Notes: generated by a model from the letters alone, not told the origin. A stretch of 59,830 bases of DNA from Diphasiastrum complanatum (GCA_029204225.1 MU833190.1:1-59830), one strand, 5' to 3'. Positions 44,801-55,609 are shown, counted from the first letter of the stretch. Numbers and translations: made by a program.

Positions 44801-47800
44801 ATGAACCTTGCATAGGAGAGATATGCCTCCCACTCCATGCTTGATTCACAACTGCCGTGTGGCGTTTCTTTGCCACTTAGGCTTCTGCCTAACCACCCTG
44901 TCATCTGCCAGCTGGCTGCCAGCCTTCAGTCCGGCCCCCCTTTCGCTGGTTTTTCACCCTACCCTGCCCGCGAACAGACCTCCACAGGTCTTCGCTGCTG
45001 GTCAGTGGGACTGGAGGACAAAAAAAAAACTGTTTTTTTTTTAAGTCGGAGAACTGCACCCTGGGTACAAGGGTCTGCTTGCTAAGGAGACTGTGGAGTT
45101 GAAACTTGGAACTTTCAACTTGCCACTTGGAACTTAGGCCCTAGGGTTCCCGGTTTAGGAGTATAACTGAAATTTGAGCTCAGAGCTGCTAATAGTGACT
45201 AGTCACTAGTCACTAGTCTCAGTTTGATATGGAATCTAGATAATGGTGGCTAGGTAGACTCCTCAGTCTAGACCGTAGGTACCGTAAGAGGATGGTAGGA
45301 CCGTAGATTGTAATTTGTAATTTCAATGGCAATACACGCACACCCCCACAATCTCAATGGCAATTGGCAATGTCAATGGCAAATGCACACACACAATCTC
45401 AATGGCAAACGCACACACACACTCTGTCTGTCTGTCTCTCTCTCTGTCTCTCTCTCTCTCTCTCTCGCAATGTCTCTAGCTTGCGATGGCACTTCTCACG
45501 ATGGCTCCAACTCGTGATGGTTAATGGCACCCCAGCCCGTGGCCTGGCTTCAGCTCATGATGATGCCCTGAATACGCCCAACACTCATCGCTCCAGGTCT
45601 GCCACGGATTTACAACGACCTACTGCTGCTTGTGGATTTAGGTTAGCCTCCACGCACTGATCCCTGCATTCCTAATGGCCAAGAAAGGAAACACCAAGGG
45701 AGGCCTTCGGCTTCCTCCCCACGCACCTCTGCTTGCACATACAGCTGAGACAGTATCGCTGCCTGAGCAGTCAGCAGGGATGCCTGTGGATTTTCCTCCT
45801 ACCTCCACCCCAGATCTGCCTATAGCCATACCTCTCTCCCTTCAAACCCTATTTTGGATCTTAATGAACCCAATATTGCTCCCCTTTAACCCCCAATTAC
45901 GATCACGATTCGATTCCTCCATCACTCTCTTCAATAGTCTTTGCACTAAGTGCAGATAGTGTAAGACTATTCCAGCTTCTTGCCAACCACCGAAAAGAGA
46001 TGGACTCCCATCGAGAAATGATTTCATCCGTGCAAATTGCAATCACACCTTCAACGGACAGATGCATCAAGTGAAGAACTCAGACGAGAATTATGACTAT
46101 CAAATGTGCAGCATCCTCCCAAGCAGCTACTTCATACGATCCAACAACTCGAAAACAAAGTGGAGTAGCACCATACAGCTGTCCAATTTTGGGCAGAGGT
46201 TCTCAAAGGTCCAGGTAAAGCGGATGCTCCAGTTTCCTTCATCTCTGCTACACTTACGGAGAGTCGGTTGCGAGAGCGAAAGGCTCTTAATGTTCGTGTT
46301 ACAGGCGTCCCGGACTACCAGGATGCTCTTAAGGAAGCCAAGGAGTTTTTGGAAACTAATCTGCAGCACCACGACAATGGTTTGGACTCAGCTTGGCATA
46401 CCAAGAAAGATGCTAGCACTCTTGTCCTACGCTTCACTTCATTGGAGTCTAGGCGTGAGGTATTACGTCAGAGACGTAAGCAAAAATATACCAAGATCTT
46501 CCTGGATGAAGATCTCACATTTGTCCAAGTTGTGGAAAGGAAAAAGGCCCTGCAGAATGCAAAGGATACAGGGAGACACTTAGTATATATAGAGACGGCA
46601 ATATCCATTTTGTTGACGCTAAACCTTTAGTTGAAACTAAATAGACAATTGTCATAATGATATTTGAGATTGATCAGAGTTAGAGTCAGCGTTAGAGAAT
46701 TGAAGAGATGTCCAGTTGAACCTGTAAATGGTCTACGTACCATACAATCCTGGCCATTAATCTCTTCTTAGTTAGATTTGTTTACTGTTGTTGATTGACG
46801 ACATTGATCCGTCTCGTTTCCATTTCTTTTGATGTATTGTTCGGTCTTATGCATGATCTTTTGATGTGAATGCTTAGGAACTTGTTAGTAATCATTTTCT
46901 CTATTAGCAGGCCGCATAGAGTGCTCAGACAACCTATTTGGCCTCCTATTGCTCTCTCCGCAAGCTTCTCATCTCCTCTTGAAGTGCGCTGGAAATGAGG
47001 ATTCGCGGGCCTTATAATAAAATTTCTGGGTTTTTTTTGAGTGTTCCAGAGTTTCGGAACTTAGAATTCCAGAATGCTGTTCTGTTTCAACATATCTATA
47101 TGTTTGTGTGTGTGTAAACACATACATGTACGTGTATATATTTAGGTAACCATGTAGATTTTGTGACATATGTTGTTTGTCTCTTAGATGTGGGTTCTCT
47201 CAACAACAAGGATGAAAATAGCTTATGATTTTGCGTTTGTGAAGTTCTTTATTACGAAGACTTTTCTTAGATGAAGGTAGTTGTTGCTTTATCTTTCCTT
47301 GAGGTATGTGCAGAGCTGTTTAAAGTACCTTTATGTAAGTGGATAAAAGTTGGAATGAACCATAATGCCATTTCTTTCATGCATTTTGCTGTCTTTGGGT
47401 GATAGAGGGCTGTATTGGAGCCAGCCATGGAAGGTCGTGATTTGATTGCCCGTGCAAAGACTGGCACTGGCAAGACTTTAGCATTTGGAATCCCGATAAT
47501 CAATCATATAACAAGAGAGAATCTACAAAGTAAACCAACCAGGTATGATCCTTATCTTTTGTAACTTAAGTGAAAATATTTGGGTTCAAAGTGAAACATA
47601 CCAAGTGCTTAGCCTTGAATTAGGGCAGTTGCTTTCTATGATATTTGTGTTTTTTTTTGGGGGGGGCAGGGGAGAGTCTTTAGCGAGGAACTTGTCACTT
47701 TCATAATCAATTTTACAGCCAAAGAACCGTTCAGGTCCAACAAAGATGATGGCCTATGTGCTATTGTTGGAGATTTTTAATTTTGCTTTAAGGCATTCCT

Positions 47801-49288
47801 TGTGGCACACTCGTGGCTCTGCTACAACAACCTCCTCTTAGTTGGCTGGGTTGATTGTGTAATCTCACTTTGTAGATTCTCTCCTGTTCTAGTCTAGCTA
47901 CCGTCACCTTAAGAGAAGAGAACAAAGTTCTCCAACTCATAAGATTTTGTAGCTTTTAGATCACGATAATGTGATGTCATTGGATGCTTGACATCGAGCG
48001 ATCAATATTGTAAAGGATTGTACGGTTTTAATTTTGCTCAAAGCATTGTTCACACAATGATGTGGGATGAGCGTCTGCCTATATAATTTTAATGTATATT
48101 GATGATCTACTTTCTGTGTATCAGGTTTGCAGTGAGGCACCCTCGTGCCCTTGTCTTAGCACCCACCAGGGAGCTTGCAAAGCAAGTAGAGAGACAGTTT
48201 ATGGAGTCAGCTCCTAGCTTATCAACAATATGTGTCTATGGGGGTGTATCCATAATTGCACAACAAAGGCAATTGGAACGTGGTGTGGATGTGGCAGTTG
48301 GAACACCTGGTCGTATTATAGACTTGATCAATCGAGGCTCCTTGGTGTTGAAGAACGTAAAGTTTTTGGTTCTAGATGAAGCTGATACGATGCTTGCAGT
48401 TGGCTTTGAAGAGGATGTCGAGAAGATACTGCAAGAACTTCCCGCTCAACGACAAAGTATGCTTTTTTCAGCTACCATGCCAGCTTGGGTGAAGCAGTTA
48501 TCAAAGAAATATCTGAAAAATACCCTTGTTATTGACCTGGTATTTGACTATCTTGGTTTTGTACAGCTTTCATTGTTTATTTAGCAATGCTTTCTTTAGT
48601 GGCATGTTGTATGTATTAACTAGATGCAACGGTATGAAGCACTTTCCGATCATAGTTTTACTAGATTGCCACCTTGTTTTCTTGCACTCGTATCAAGTTT
48701 AAATTCAAGAAGGTTTGTAATGCATCAAGCTGATTGTAATGGGCCATGCAGTCATCAATGTTTGATGCCTATTTGTCAGTACTTCAAATGTTGTCTTAGA
48801 GGAAGGTTAGGGGGAAACGACCTTGAATGATTTGCGAGAACATTAGTTTTACCAAAGTTCTCGACTTTAAAAAATGATGGGAGGTAGGGACGGTGAGAGG
48901 TTTAGTGATTTTTTGGTTCCACAACATGGTTGAGGAGATACTTGAGGCTTTGCCTGGATTAACGAGAGATTGTACAGTTTTTTTTTTAAAATGAATAAGG
49001 ATCTGGTTTTAATTTGATTAATGTTTCTATGGCTATTAGTTTTGATGCATGGAGCACAAATTTCTCATGCCAGAGACTTGAGAGCTAGTGCATAAGACAA
49101 TTATGGTATCACCTTCAAAGTATCAAAATGTATCAAGACTTCATGATTGTTAGTGAGGCTGGATAAGGGTTTGGAGTGTAATAATTTAGGTTACTCAGTT
49201 TAAATGAACAAGCAAAAGTGATTGAAACTGCGATTTGTATTCTGTACTAATAGTTTGATGACCTACGATTTGTATGTGGTTTTCAACT

Positions 49289-49387
<99 letters not shown>

Positions 49388-52300
49388 ACACACACACGCT
49401 CTAATTATTACTTGCCTTAGGTTGGAGATAACAATGAGAAGCTTGCCGAGGGCATCAAGTTGTTTGCATTATCAACAGTCAATGCTACAAAAAAGTCTAT
49501 TTTGAGTGACTTGATTGCAGTAAGTACTGTAACAGTTGAATGGTGGGATTCGTATGCATAAGTGCTCCATCTCATATTTAAATTTATTTTCTAGCCATTA
49601 GGCCCAAATCTTCTTATATGTTTATCATTCCACTAGCAACTTCAAGAAACTCAAGCAGTTAAATGAGAGAACCTTGAAGTAACATTCTTCACTTTCAGAT
49701 GCCTTTTTTAGATCATTCATGTAGTTGCAATGGTGTTGGGTTATTGTTTTGTCTCAATCCTTTGCAGGTCTATGGGAAAGGTGGCAAAATTATTGTTTTT
49801 ACGCAAACAAAGAGAGATGCAGATGATGTTGCTTTAGCAATGGGCCGTAGAATTGGTTGTGAAGCATTGCATGGTGACATTTCCCAGTATCAACGAGAGA
49901 AAACACTTGATGCCTTTCGTGATGGAAAAATTTCAGTGTTAGTCGCCACAGATGTAGCAGCCCGTGGCCTTGACGTCCCTAATGTTGATCTGGTGCATAC
50001 ATTCCCCAAGCATTTCTCTCTTTTCAAAGATTGCTATAGAGATGGTCCTTCTATGAGAATCATTGTTTTGGACTCAGTAAATGTTGGTTATTTGATAATG
50101 GTTTTTGTGTGTTCTGTGTGGATGGGTCTCAGTTTGGTATCATTAATGATGAGGATATAGATTTGTTGTTGATTATTTTGCGAACATTTTTAAAGTTTTC
50201 CTGTTTTTTTGGGGTCAAATTACAGTTTGCTAAACCTTAACAAATCTTTTTTTCTCTCAGTTATTTTGTAAGTGCATACAATTGTTGCTGAATTTTCATT
50301 GTACATAGAGTTGGTGATTATAGGGAGATTCTTTGTGTTGACAAATCAATTTTTAGAGTTTCTGTCATCTCTATAGAAGTTCAGATATGTTTAAGCAATG
50401 TGTTTGTTTTCCAGGTTATCCATTTTGCAATTCCAAATGATCCAGAGACCTTTGTGCATCGCTCTGGACGTACAGGTCGTGCTGGCAAGGAAGGGACTGT
50501 GATTCTTATGTACACTGCACAACAAATAAGAAATATGCAACTTATTGAGCAGGAAGTTGGATGCAGATTTAAGTTTATTGGTCCCCCAAATTCAGAGGAT
50601 GTTGCGAGGTCATTAGCTCAATATCCAATGATCCCCTTAAAAAAGGTCCATCCAGATCTAATAACTTGTAGAGAATGCTCTTGCAGTTGCTATGGCATGC
50701 ATGTATGCTTGTAATGAGCCACTAGCCACTAGATCTCTCCTTAGTCAAAAAGAAGTATGTTTGAGATTGAAGAAAAATTGGTATGTACTTTGGGAACCCC
50801 TAGGTTTTGGAAGCACCTCAGTTTTTGAGTACTTTCAAAGTTTTCTCGTTTTGCTTCAAGAATCAAGAATTTCTAGTCTCTGTGAGACAGACTTAGTGAA
50901 TCAAGCAATTTGATGGCACAAAGTAAAGTGTGGAAATCCAAGATGCAAAACATTCATAGACAAAGAATGTTGGGAGACAGTCCTTGGGCAAAAGCCTATT
51001 CATAAATCTGGAACAGTATTCAAGTACTACATCAAGATAGGATGAAGGTGCAGAGTCTTCAATCCTTTAGTGAAGGATAGCATAATTCCTCACATTCGAG
51101 ATGCTAGAGGACCACATGAGGCTTGGGAGATTTGCGAACATATCACATGGCTGAGATTGTTAATACACCAAGGTCTTTTACTTGAAGAACATATTACACA
51201 CCCTTAGGATGGAATCAAGTGATTCAGCTATTGAACACTTTACAAAAGTCAAGGATCCTCAGGATCAGCTTGCTGCTGTTGGAGAGTGTTGTTGACATGG
51301 ATGTGGCACCTACAAAATAGCCCTTGTAACTAAGTGTTAGAGCCTTTACTTTTGTACATTAAGTATGGCTCCATTTTCTATGTGGACTTTGAGTTCGTAG
51401 TCAATTCTTTTTCATGCTGTTCTGTGTGCATATAAGCTTAGCATTGTTGGCAGTTGTGTTGATACCTTTGAACTGTCATAGTTGCCAAGACTGGAGCAGG
51501 AGGCTGAAGCACGTGGAAGCTTTGGAGGCTATGGGGGATTTTCCATGAGAAGTGGAAAAGGAGCTGAAAGGTTTGGTGAACGAGCTGGTAATTCTGGCAG
51601 GTCCAGATTCGTAGGGGATGACCGAAGTCCGAGGTCTTCATATGGTGATAGTAATTCTGGCAGGTCCAGATTCGTAGGGGATGCCCGAAGTCCGAGGTCT
51701 TCATATGGTGGTAGTGATAGCGGCAAATTTGTTGGCAGTAATAGTTTTGGAAAGCCATCTTCTGGAAACAGTGACAACAGCAGGTAAAACTTGCACAAAG
51801 TTGACAGATAAAATTTTGTTTTCATAGACAATATCTCAGGCCTTCACATTCTTTTGTGAATATGGATTTGGGTTAATGCAAATCATAGTCCCCTGTTGAT
51901 TTGAATCAATTCAAATTTTTTTGAAAGTTTAAATTGACCTATTGCAAAACGATTTGGAAAACCTATTTCTTTCTACAGTTTTAACAAAATATAGAGTCAA
52001 ATTCCATGAAACAAGTTTTTTTTTGAAAAATTCAATGCGAATATATTCAAAACTGCTTAAAATGTGACCTTTTGAAACTACAATTTAGATTGGGTATAAC
52101 CATTTGTATTGAAGAAGTGGATCTTACAAAATATAATAATCCAGAAATAATTTTTCAATGACATGATATCACTTCCAATAATGAGATCCAAAGATTCCTT
52201 AATCAGATGGGCTACCATGTGCTAGAGCTTTGTGAAGGAAGTGGTATAAGATCTTAGAATCAATATGGCCTTTATCAAGCCATATGTTTTTTTAGTGCTT

Positions 52301-52548
52301 CTTCATTGCACATGTTTGTTGTGCCTCATCTTGCAAGACGTTTCTGCAGACAGTACTAAACACACCACTACAGGGTATAGTCCATTCATGCTAATGTATG
52401 TATTTCAGCCTAGAGCCCCCATGGCCTCATGGCTTAAATATGATACCCCACTTAAGGTAATAATGTTTTTCTTTCTTGCAGGGGTTCTGTAGCACTATGT
52501 TTCAAATGTGGAGATTTTGGACATCGTTCCTCGGAGTGCCCTAAATAG
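38809..52548 (+). CDS. RH53: DEAD-box RNA helicase, RH9/RH53 (PMH) type
   Basis: Eight coding exons, all GT-AG and phase-consistent: 38809-39360, 47406-47542, 48125-48539, 49421-49519, 49768-49992, 50415-50645, 51482-51783 and 52482-52548, about 675 residues. The Ser/Ala-rich, acid-poor N-terminus suggests an organelle transit peptide. Motifs: Q-motif ending LFPIQ (180-184), Walker A AKTGTGKT (201-208), PTREL, TPGR, DEAD (314-317), SAT (345-347), [20 protein letters not shown] (491-500). The tail is Gly/Ser/Arg-rich with a 21-residue duplication and ends in zinc knuckle [17 protein letters not shown] helicases remodel mitochondrial RNAs and aid intron splicing. Choosing RH53 over RH9 is arbitrary, and a chloroplast RH3-like role is possible. 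The start at 38809 is the first in-frame ATG; exon 6 fits best ending at 50645. Confidence 0.92.
40091..40111. repeat. (TA)n microsatellite
   Basis: An uninterrupted TA run at the left edge of MITE-like element A, probably its insertion target or target duplication. Confidence 0.85.
40114..40378. mobile_element. MITE-like element A (GGTACC-rich)
   Basis: The terminal inverted repeats are ATCATAGGTCCCGCGGTACC at the left and, read inverted, ATCATAGTACCCCGTGGTACC at the right. The body carries about ten GGTACC or GGTACCGCGG units, themselves palindromes, and two long T runs. There is no coding and it is flanked by TA-rich sequence. The superfamily is unclear. Confidence 0.65.
40391..41142. mobile_element. 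MITE-like element B (same termini as A)
   Basis: The ends CTCATAGATCCAGCGGTACC and (inverted) ATCATAGTTCCTTGTGGTACC match element A. Deeper arms also pair: TTAGTGGGCAATATGGGTAT (about 40517) against ATACCCATATTGCCCACTAA (about 40975-40994), and on through TGCATTTATGC. The core (about 40605-40925) includes a GC-rich hairpin at 40684-40742 (GGGGGGCTTTGG to CGGACCCCCC). No transposase is encoded. Confidence 0.65.
41146..41858 (-). pseudogene. Ty3/gypsy gag, C-terminal part
   Basis: The minus-strand coding starts at about 41858 with [20 protein letters not shown], continues through a frameshift near 41770 into [15 protein letters not shown], a basic linker and the knuckle [14 protein letters not shown] (about 41350-41395), and ends at the border of element B. 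Its N-terminal part lies at 44230-44621; the pol fragment between them splits one gag. Confidence 0.82.
41866..43860 (+). pseudogene. Ty3/gypsy RNase H-integrase-chromodomain fragment
   Basis: It begins inside pol with [16 protein letters not shown] (RNase H), then ALSRMP. After a frameshift near 42510 the integrase zinc motif ([17 protein letters not shown]) and core follow: SMDFIVGLP and SDRDSKFSG hold the two Asp. The catalytic Glu position reads GQTKRVNQ, so Glu is replaced by Lys. Stops occur near 43136 and 43223 and a frameshift near 43030. The C-terminus has [10 protein letters not shown] and, after a last shift, a chromodomain with [16 protein letters not shown]. It is a 5'-truncated chromovirus, non-functional. 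Confidence 0.9.
43861..44229 (+). repeat. Polypurine tract and 3' LTR of the intronic chromovirus
   Basis: GGGGGAGGGAG precedes TGTTACGAGCTCG at 43872. The probable end is TATCTATGACA at 44229, right where gag coding of the other element begins. A perfect hairpin lies inside: GTCGGCCACGT (44076-44086) and ACGTGGCCGAC (44094-44104). CTCTATATC at about 44155 may be the TATA region. No 5' LTR was found. Confidence 0.75.
44230..44621 (-). pseudogene. Ty3/gypsy gag, N-terminal part
   Basis: The minus strand opens at 44621 with [12 protein letters not shown], passes a frameshift near 44495, and reads [20 protein letters not shown] and [12 protein letters not shown] before stopping at the LTR border. 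With 41146-41858 it makes up most of one gag, interrupted by the plus-strand gypsy fragment. Confidence 0.82.
45425..45470. repeat. CT-rich microsatellite with CACA runs
   Basis: GTCTGTCTCTCTCT-type run preceded by ACACACAC and the phrase AATGGCAA repeated about six times from 45326. Confidence 0.8.
45675..46650 (+). pseudogene. LINE-like ORF1 remnant
   Basis: A 94-codon frame starts at 45675 ([10 protein letters not shown]). After frame changes, a second frame (46169-46630) reads [48 protein letters not shown] and KIFLDEDLT, the arrangement of a coiled coil followed by an RNA-binding domain as in plant LINE ORF1 proteins. The last block shifts frame (YRDGNIHF). No endonuclease or reverse transcriptase follows, so ORF2 is absent. 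The family call rests on motif style. Confidence 0.55.
49291..49397. repeat. (GA)n(CA)n microsatellite in helicase intron 3
   Basis: About 94 bases of GA followed by CA repeats, ending 24 bases before exon 4. Its closeness to the 3' splice site is notable. The Arg-Glu frames through it are not genes. Confidence 0.9.
50925..51295 (+). pseudogene. Copia gag fragment in helicase intron 6
   Basis: With frameshifts the plus strand reads [24 protein letters not shown] and [17 protein letters not shown] then QLAAVGE, in copia gag (UBN2) order. There are no LTRs, so it is a short relic within the intron. Confidence 0.65.
51590..51715 (+). repeat. 63-bp in-frame tandem duplication in helicase exon 7
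   Basis: Two copies (51590-51652 and 51653-51715) starting AATTCTGGCAGGTCCAGATT differ at about two bases and repeat the 21-residue unit that begins [10 protein letters not shown] and ends SYGDS in the Gly/Arg-rich tail. Confidence 0.92.
52340..52445 (+). pseudogene. Gypsy integrase scrap in helicase intron 7
   Basis: [20 protein letters not shown] followed by PRAP matches the integrase segment also present at about 43200-43265 ([22 protein letters not shown]). It is an isolated piece of about 100 bases, about 40 bases before the final exon. Confidence 0.75.
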
Positions 52549-53300
52549 AGTGGCAGTGAATTGTTGAAGTTTAAGCTGCATACGATTCACAACTACCATG
52601 TGTTTACTTGGCACAGACTGTGTGCAATCAAGCTAGTCCAGGGTTGAGCTTTATTGCCCTTCCAGTTGGCTTCAAAGGGTCTGAATGTGTAATAGTAAGC
52701 ACTGGTCGAAATGCAGCCATTTTAACACCTAGCTGTACAATTTTATTAGCATATCAACTGATACAGATGTGCATACAGTTTTTCCTTGATTATTGCTCAA
52801 TTCGAAAAGAGGAAATTGCCTGCTTTTCAATACATCATTGGTAATTGTCATAATGATATACAGATTTTCAAATGGAAAGCATTGAATTATGTTAGATTAA
52901 AGGGATTTAACCTGTGTTTTCTCAAAGCTTGCCATTGGATCTAGGTTTATTTATTTTTGACATGTGGATACATCTTACCTGGAAGTATTGGAGAGCTACA
53001 ATTTCTATTGGGCTCACAGATCTGCAAAGTGAGGCGTTTCCTTTCTGTAACCTGCATGCATCTACATTATCACACTAATGGTGAATTTTTTCAATATATA
53101 GTTGCAAGGGAACACATTCCCACACCTGCCCCTAACAAACATTCTGCAGGGGAAATGTGTTCCCACCAGCACCCTTGTCTGTTTCCCTAGCATGTCGAGT
53201 GCCCAGCTCCTTTTTTCCCATCGTGGCCTGTTATTATAATTTTTTTTATTTGTTATCTATGCAGTAATTGGTTGAACATTGTAAAAAAATGGAAGAATCA
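52549..53300 (+). other. Probable 3' UTR and downstream of the helicase
   Basis: No coding. A hairpin-forming segment lies at 53108-53164 (GGGAACACATTCCC and GGGAAATGTGTTCCC). No clear AATAAA was noticed soon after the stop. Confidence 0.45.
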
Positions 53301-54600
53301 AATTTTTTTTCCTTTTTTTCTTTTGCTAAAAGTATAAATTGTAATGGTCATGGCATTCTGATCTCCCTCTCCAAGACATGTTCTCTCTCTTGGGGGTCCA
53401 GACATTTGCACATTTTTGTTCCCATTCCCTAGTTGCTATCATTCATCAACCAATGATTGCATAGCCCTTGAGGCAAATATATCCATCCCAACAAGTTTGT
53501 AAGTTTTTTTGAAAAATATATCTTCCGTTTGAAGGTTTACTTGTTTAGCATTGTGCTCTATGTTTAAGGTTTATCAATCACATAGAAAATCATAGTCAGC
53601 TATATTATGCAAAATACCCCGATGGATGTAGATTTGTACATGCCACCGTATAGGTGATTGTATTGTCATCATATTTGTAAGGGAAGAAGGTTTATGGCCT
53701 ATGTACAAAGTTGGGACCAATGCTTGCAAAATATAGAAAAATAGGTAGAGTAATACATCACCACTTGGGGTTTGGATGTTTTGCGAGTAAATTCTTGAGT
53801 AAATTCTTTGAGAGTTTTGCGAGTTTTGTTGACATCATTCCTCAAAACCATAGCACAATGGCATGATGCTAATTTGAAGATTTGAAGATCTTTTTCTTTG
53901 TCTATCAAGCAGCGAGGTAAGATGATAGATAAGTTTGAGGAGGAAACCATCTACAAAATTTTTAAGCAGTATAAAACTCGTAGACCTTCATAGAATCATA
54001 ATAAGAATTAGCCACATCATCAAATTAAGGAAAAATCTGAGAATTAACTAGCAACATAGTAACGTCTTAAGTAGGAAAACTTATGTCCGTCATAAAAGAG
54101 CAAGTTTATAACAAACCGCTCATAATCGAGCAACTTCTCTAAATCCATTGGAACATCAAGTTTTTAACATAAGTTGTAGCATTTCATTTGCATTCGAAGT
54201 CGTCCATCGTCATTGACATCTCCTCCTTTTTTTTTGGCACTGTGAAAAGAACGACTCGGCATTAGTATTATTGCCATCAATAATTAATGTATGTGTGTGT
54301 GTGTGTGTGTGTTTACTCCATTAGAAAGTTGGAGAGAGTGACGCATCATATTTTCATAGTAGATTTTTTGTAGTTGTGTTAGAGCAAGTTGTAAGGTAAG
54401 AGCTCTTGAGTTGAAGAAAGGTGAATTGCCTTAGTATCCACTCACTAGATATATGTTGGCAAGAGTTATCTATAATGTGACTCTACCTTACTATAACTTG
54501 GCTTTTATTTGGATAAACCAATGTATGGATTATGTTTGTCAATTATTCTAGTGTTGGCTAGTATGACCTACAGGTTGTATTATTTACCAAATATTTTTTT
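53301..54600. other. Intergenic, no gene seen
   Basis: A/T-rich, with a GT run at about 54285-54311. The segment 53779-53834 (TTTTGCGAGTAAATTC, GAGTTTTGCGAGTTTT) resembles the outer edge of the inverted repeat at 32.5 kb. Confidence 0.5.
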
Positions 54601-54639
54601 GATGATGTTTGTCGTGATCATTTAAAGAATGAGATACAA

Positions 54640-54753
54640 TATCAAATGAAATCGATTTGATATCGTGAAGGATATCAAGTATTAGAGCTCTGGTATAATC
54701 GCTCTGATATCATGAAGGCACGCTCTGATATTATGTATAGAGCTCTGATACCA
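54640..54753 (-). other. Row of primer-binding-site-like motifs
   Basis: GCTCTGATATCATG (about 54700), GCTCTGATATTATG (about 54722) and GCTCTGATACCATG (54742) follow one another at about 20-base steps. Only the last, adjacent to the LTR, is a full match to the iMet primer complement. Confidence 0.7.
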
Positions 54754-55579
54754 TGTTGGAAAGAGGTGATAGCAATAATGACAAGTCAAAGGCAGTGAAT
54801 GACTTATCAAGCACACCGGAATGGAGGCTGCTTTCCTAATGCATGACTATGCCTATCAATATTGAGCAAAACATAATGACAGAAACATGTTCAGTCTTAT
54901 AGTAACTGACTTTGAAATTGTTAGTACTACAATGATTACGTAGCCAAACAATAAAGTATTGAATTATCAGACAAAAGCAATATGAGATTTATCAGCTACA
55001 AAACAATCACAAAGATGCATACATTTTGATGGAATACTGAACGCAATAAAGGATAGACTGATTCAGCATGAAACAAATGATGATGAGCACAAGACAATTG
55101 CGGATAGAAACCGTGTACTCTAAGCTATCTATGAGTAACTGAAACTCTGTCTGAATTACGCTTCCGCTGATAAGTAGTAAGTGCTAATAGCAAAACTCTA
55201 AATGAACTCTAAAAAACTGATCTAGAATGCTCAAGAGTGTTCAAGCTTGAAAGCTTGAGAGAGCTGCTACATTACTTTAAAAATACTTTGAAAAGCACTC
55301 TAAAATGCATTGGAAATAATAGAAGTATGATCAGCTATTTATACTAACCAAAATGAGGCTCGTCCAGCCAACAGGATAGCTAATTAGGTGGTAGATTTTA
55401 TTGGCTAGTTGGCCATTATGAGCTGGCATCCATCCAGTTAGTACTTCCTAGAAATTTATGAGCGATTCTCGAGTATTTCTACAGACTGCGTAGAAATATG
55501 CATAAAACTGGAGAATTGGATAATAAGTGGATGAAGATTAATAGATCAATTAGTCGATAATAAGGAGAATAATCCAATA
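54754..55579 (-). repeat. Copia LTR (about 826 bp)
   Basis: It begins TGTTGGAAAGAGG and ends near AATAATCCAATA, and aligns with 34470-35693 in many blocks (GACTATGCCTATCAA, GATTACGTAGCCAAAC, GCTTGAAAGCTTGA) but lacks the tandem array of that copy. Only about 150 bases of internal sequence remain on its left. Confidence 0.75.
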
Positions 55580-55609
55580 AATCCACCCTAATTAGGGGTC
55601 TAGATCTTG

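Larger units (their letters stand above)
39361..47405 (+). other. Helicase intron 1 (8.0 kb), filled with transposons
   Basis: It starts GTAGGG and ends GGTGATAG. Exon 1 stops in the Q-motif and exon 2 resumes with [12 protein letters not shown], so no coding is missing. It contains two MITE-like elements, split gypsy gag, a gypsy pol fragment with LTR, a LINE-like ORF1 and microsatellites. Segments 39361-40080, 44622-45320 and 46651-47405 show no recognisable feature. Confidence 0.85.

Noticed and set aside
50646-50714. Continuation of helicase exon 6 past 50645
   Set aside because: The frame runs on and stops at 50714, but exons 7 and 8 supply the Gly/Arg-rich tail and knuckle in phase from AAG|GTCC, so the extension is taken as intron. 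It could still be a minor isoform.
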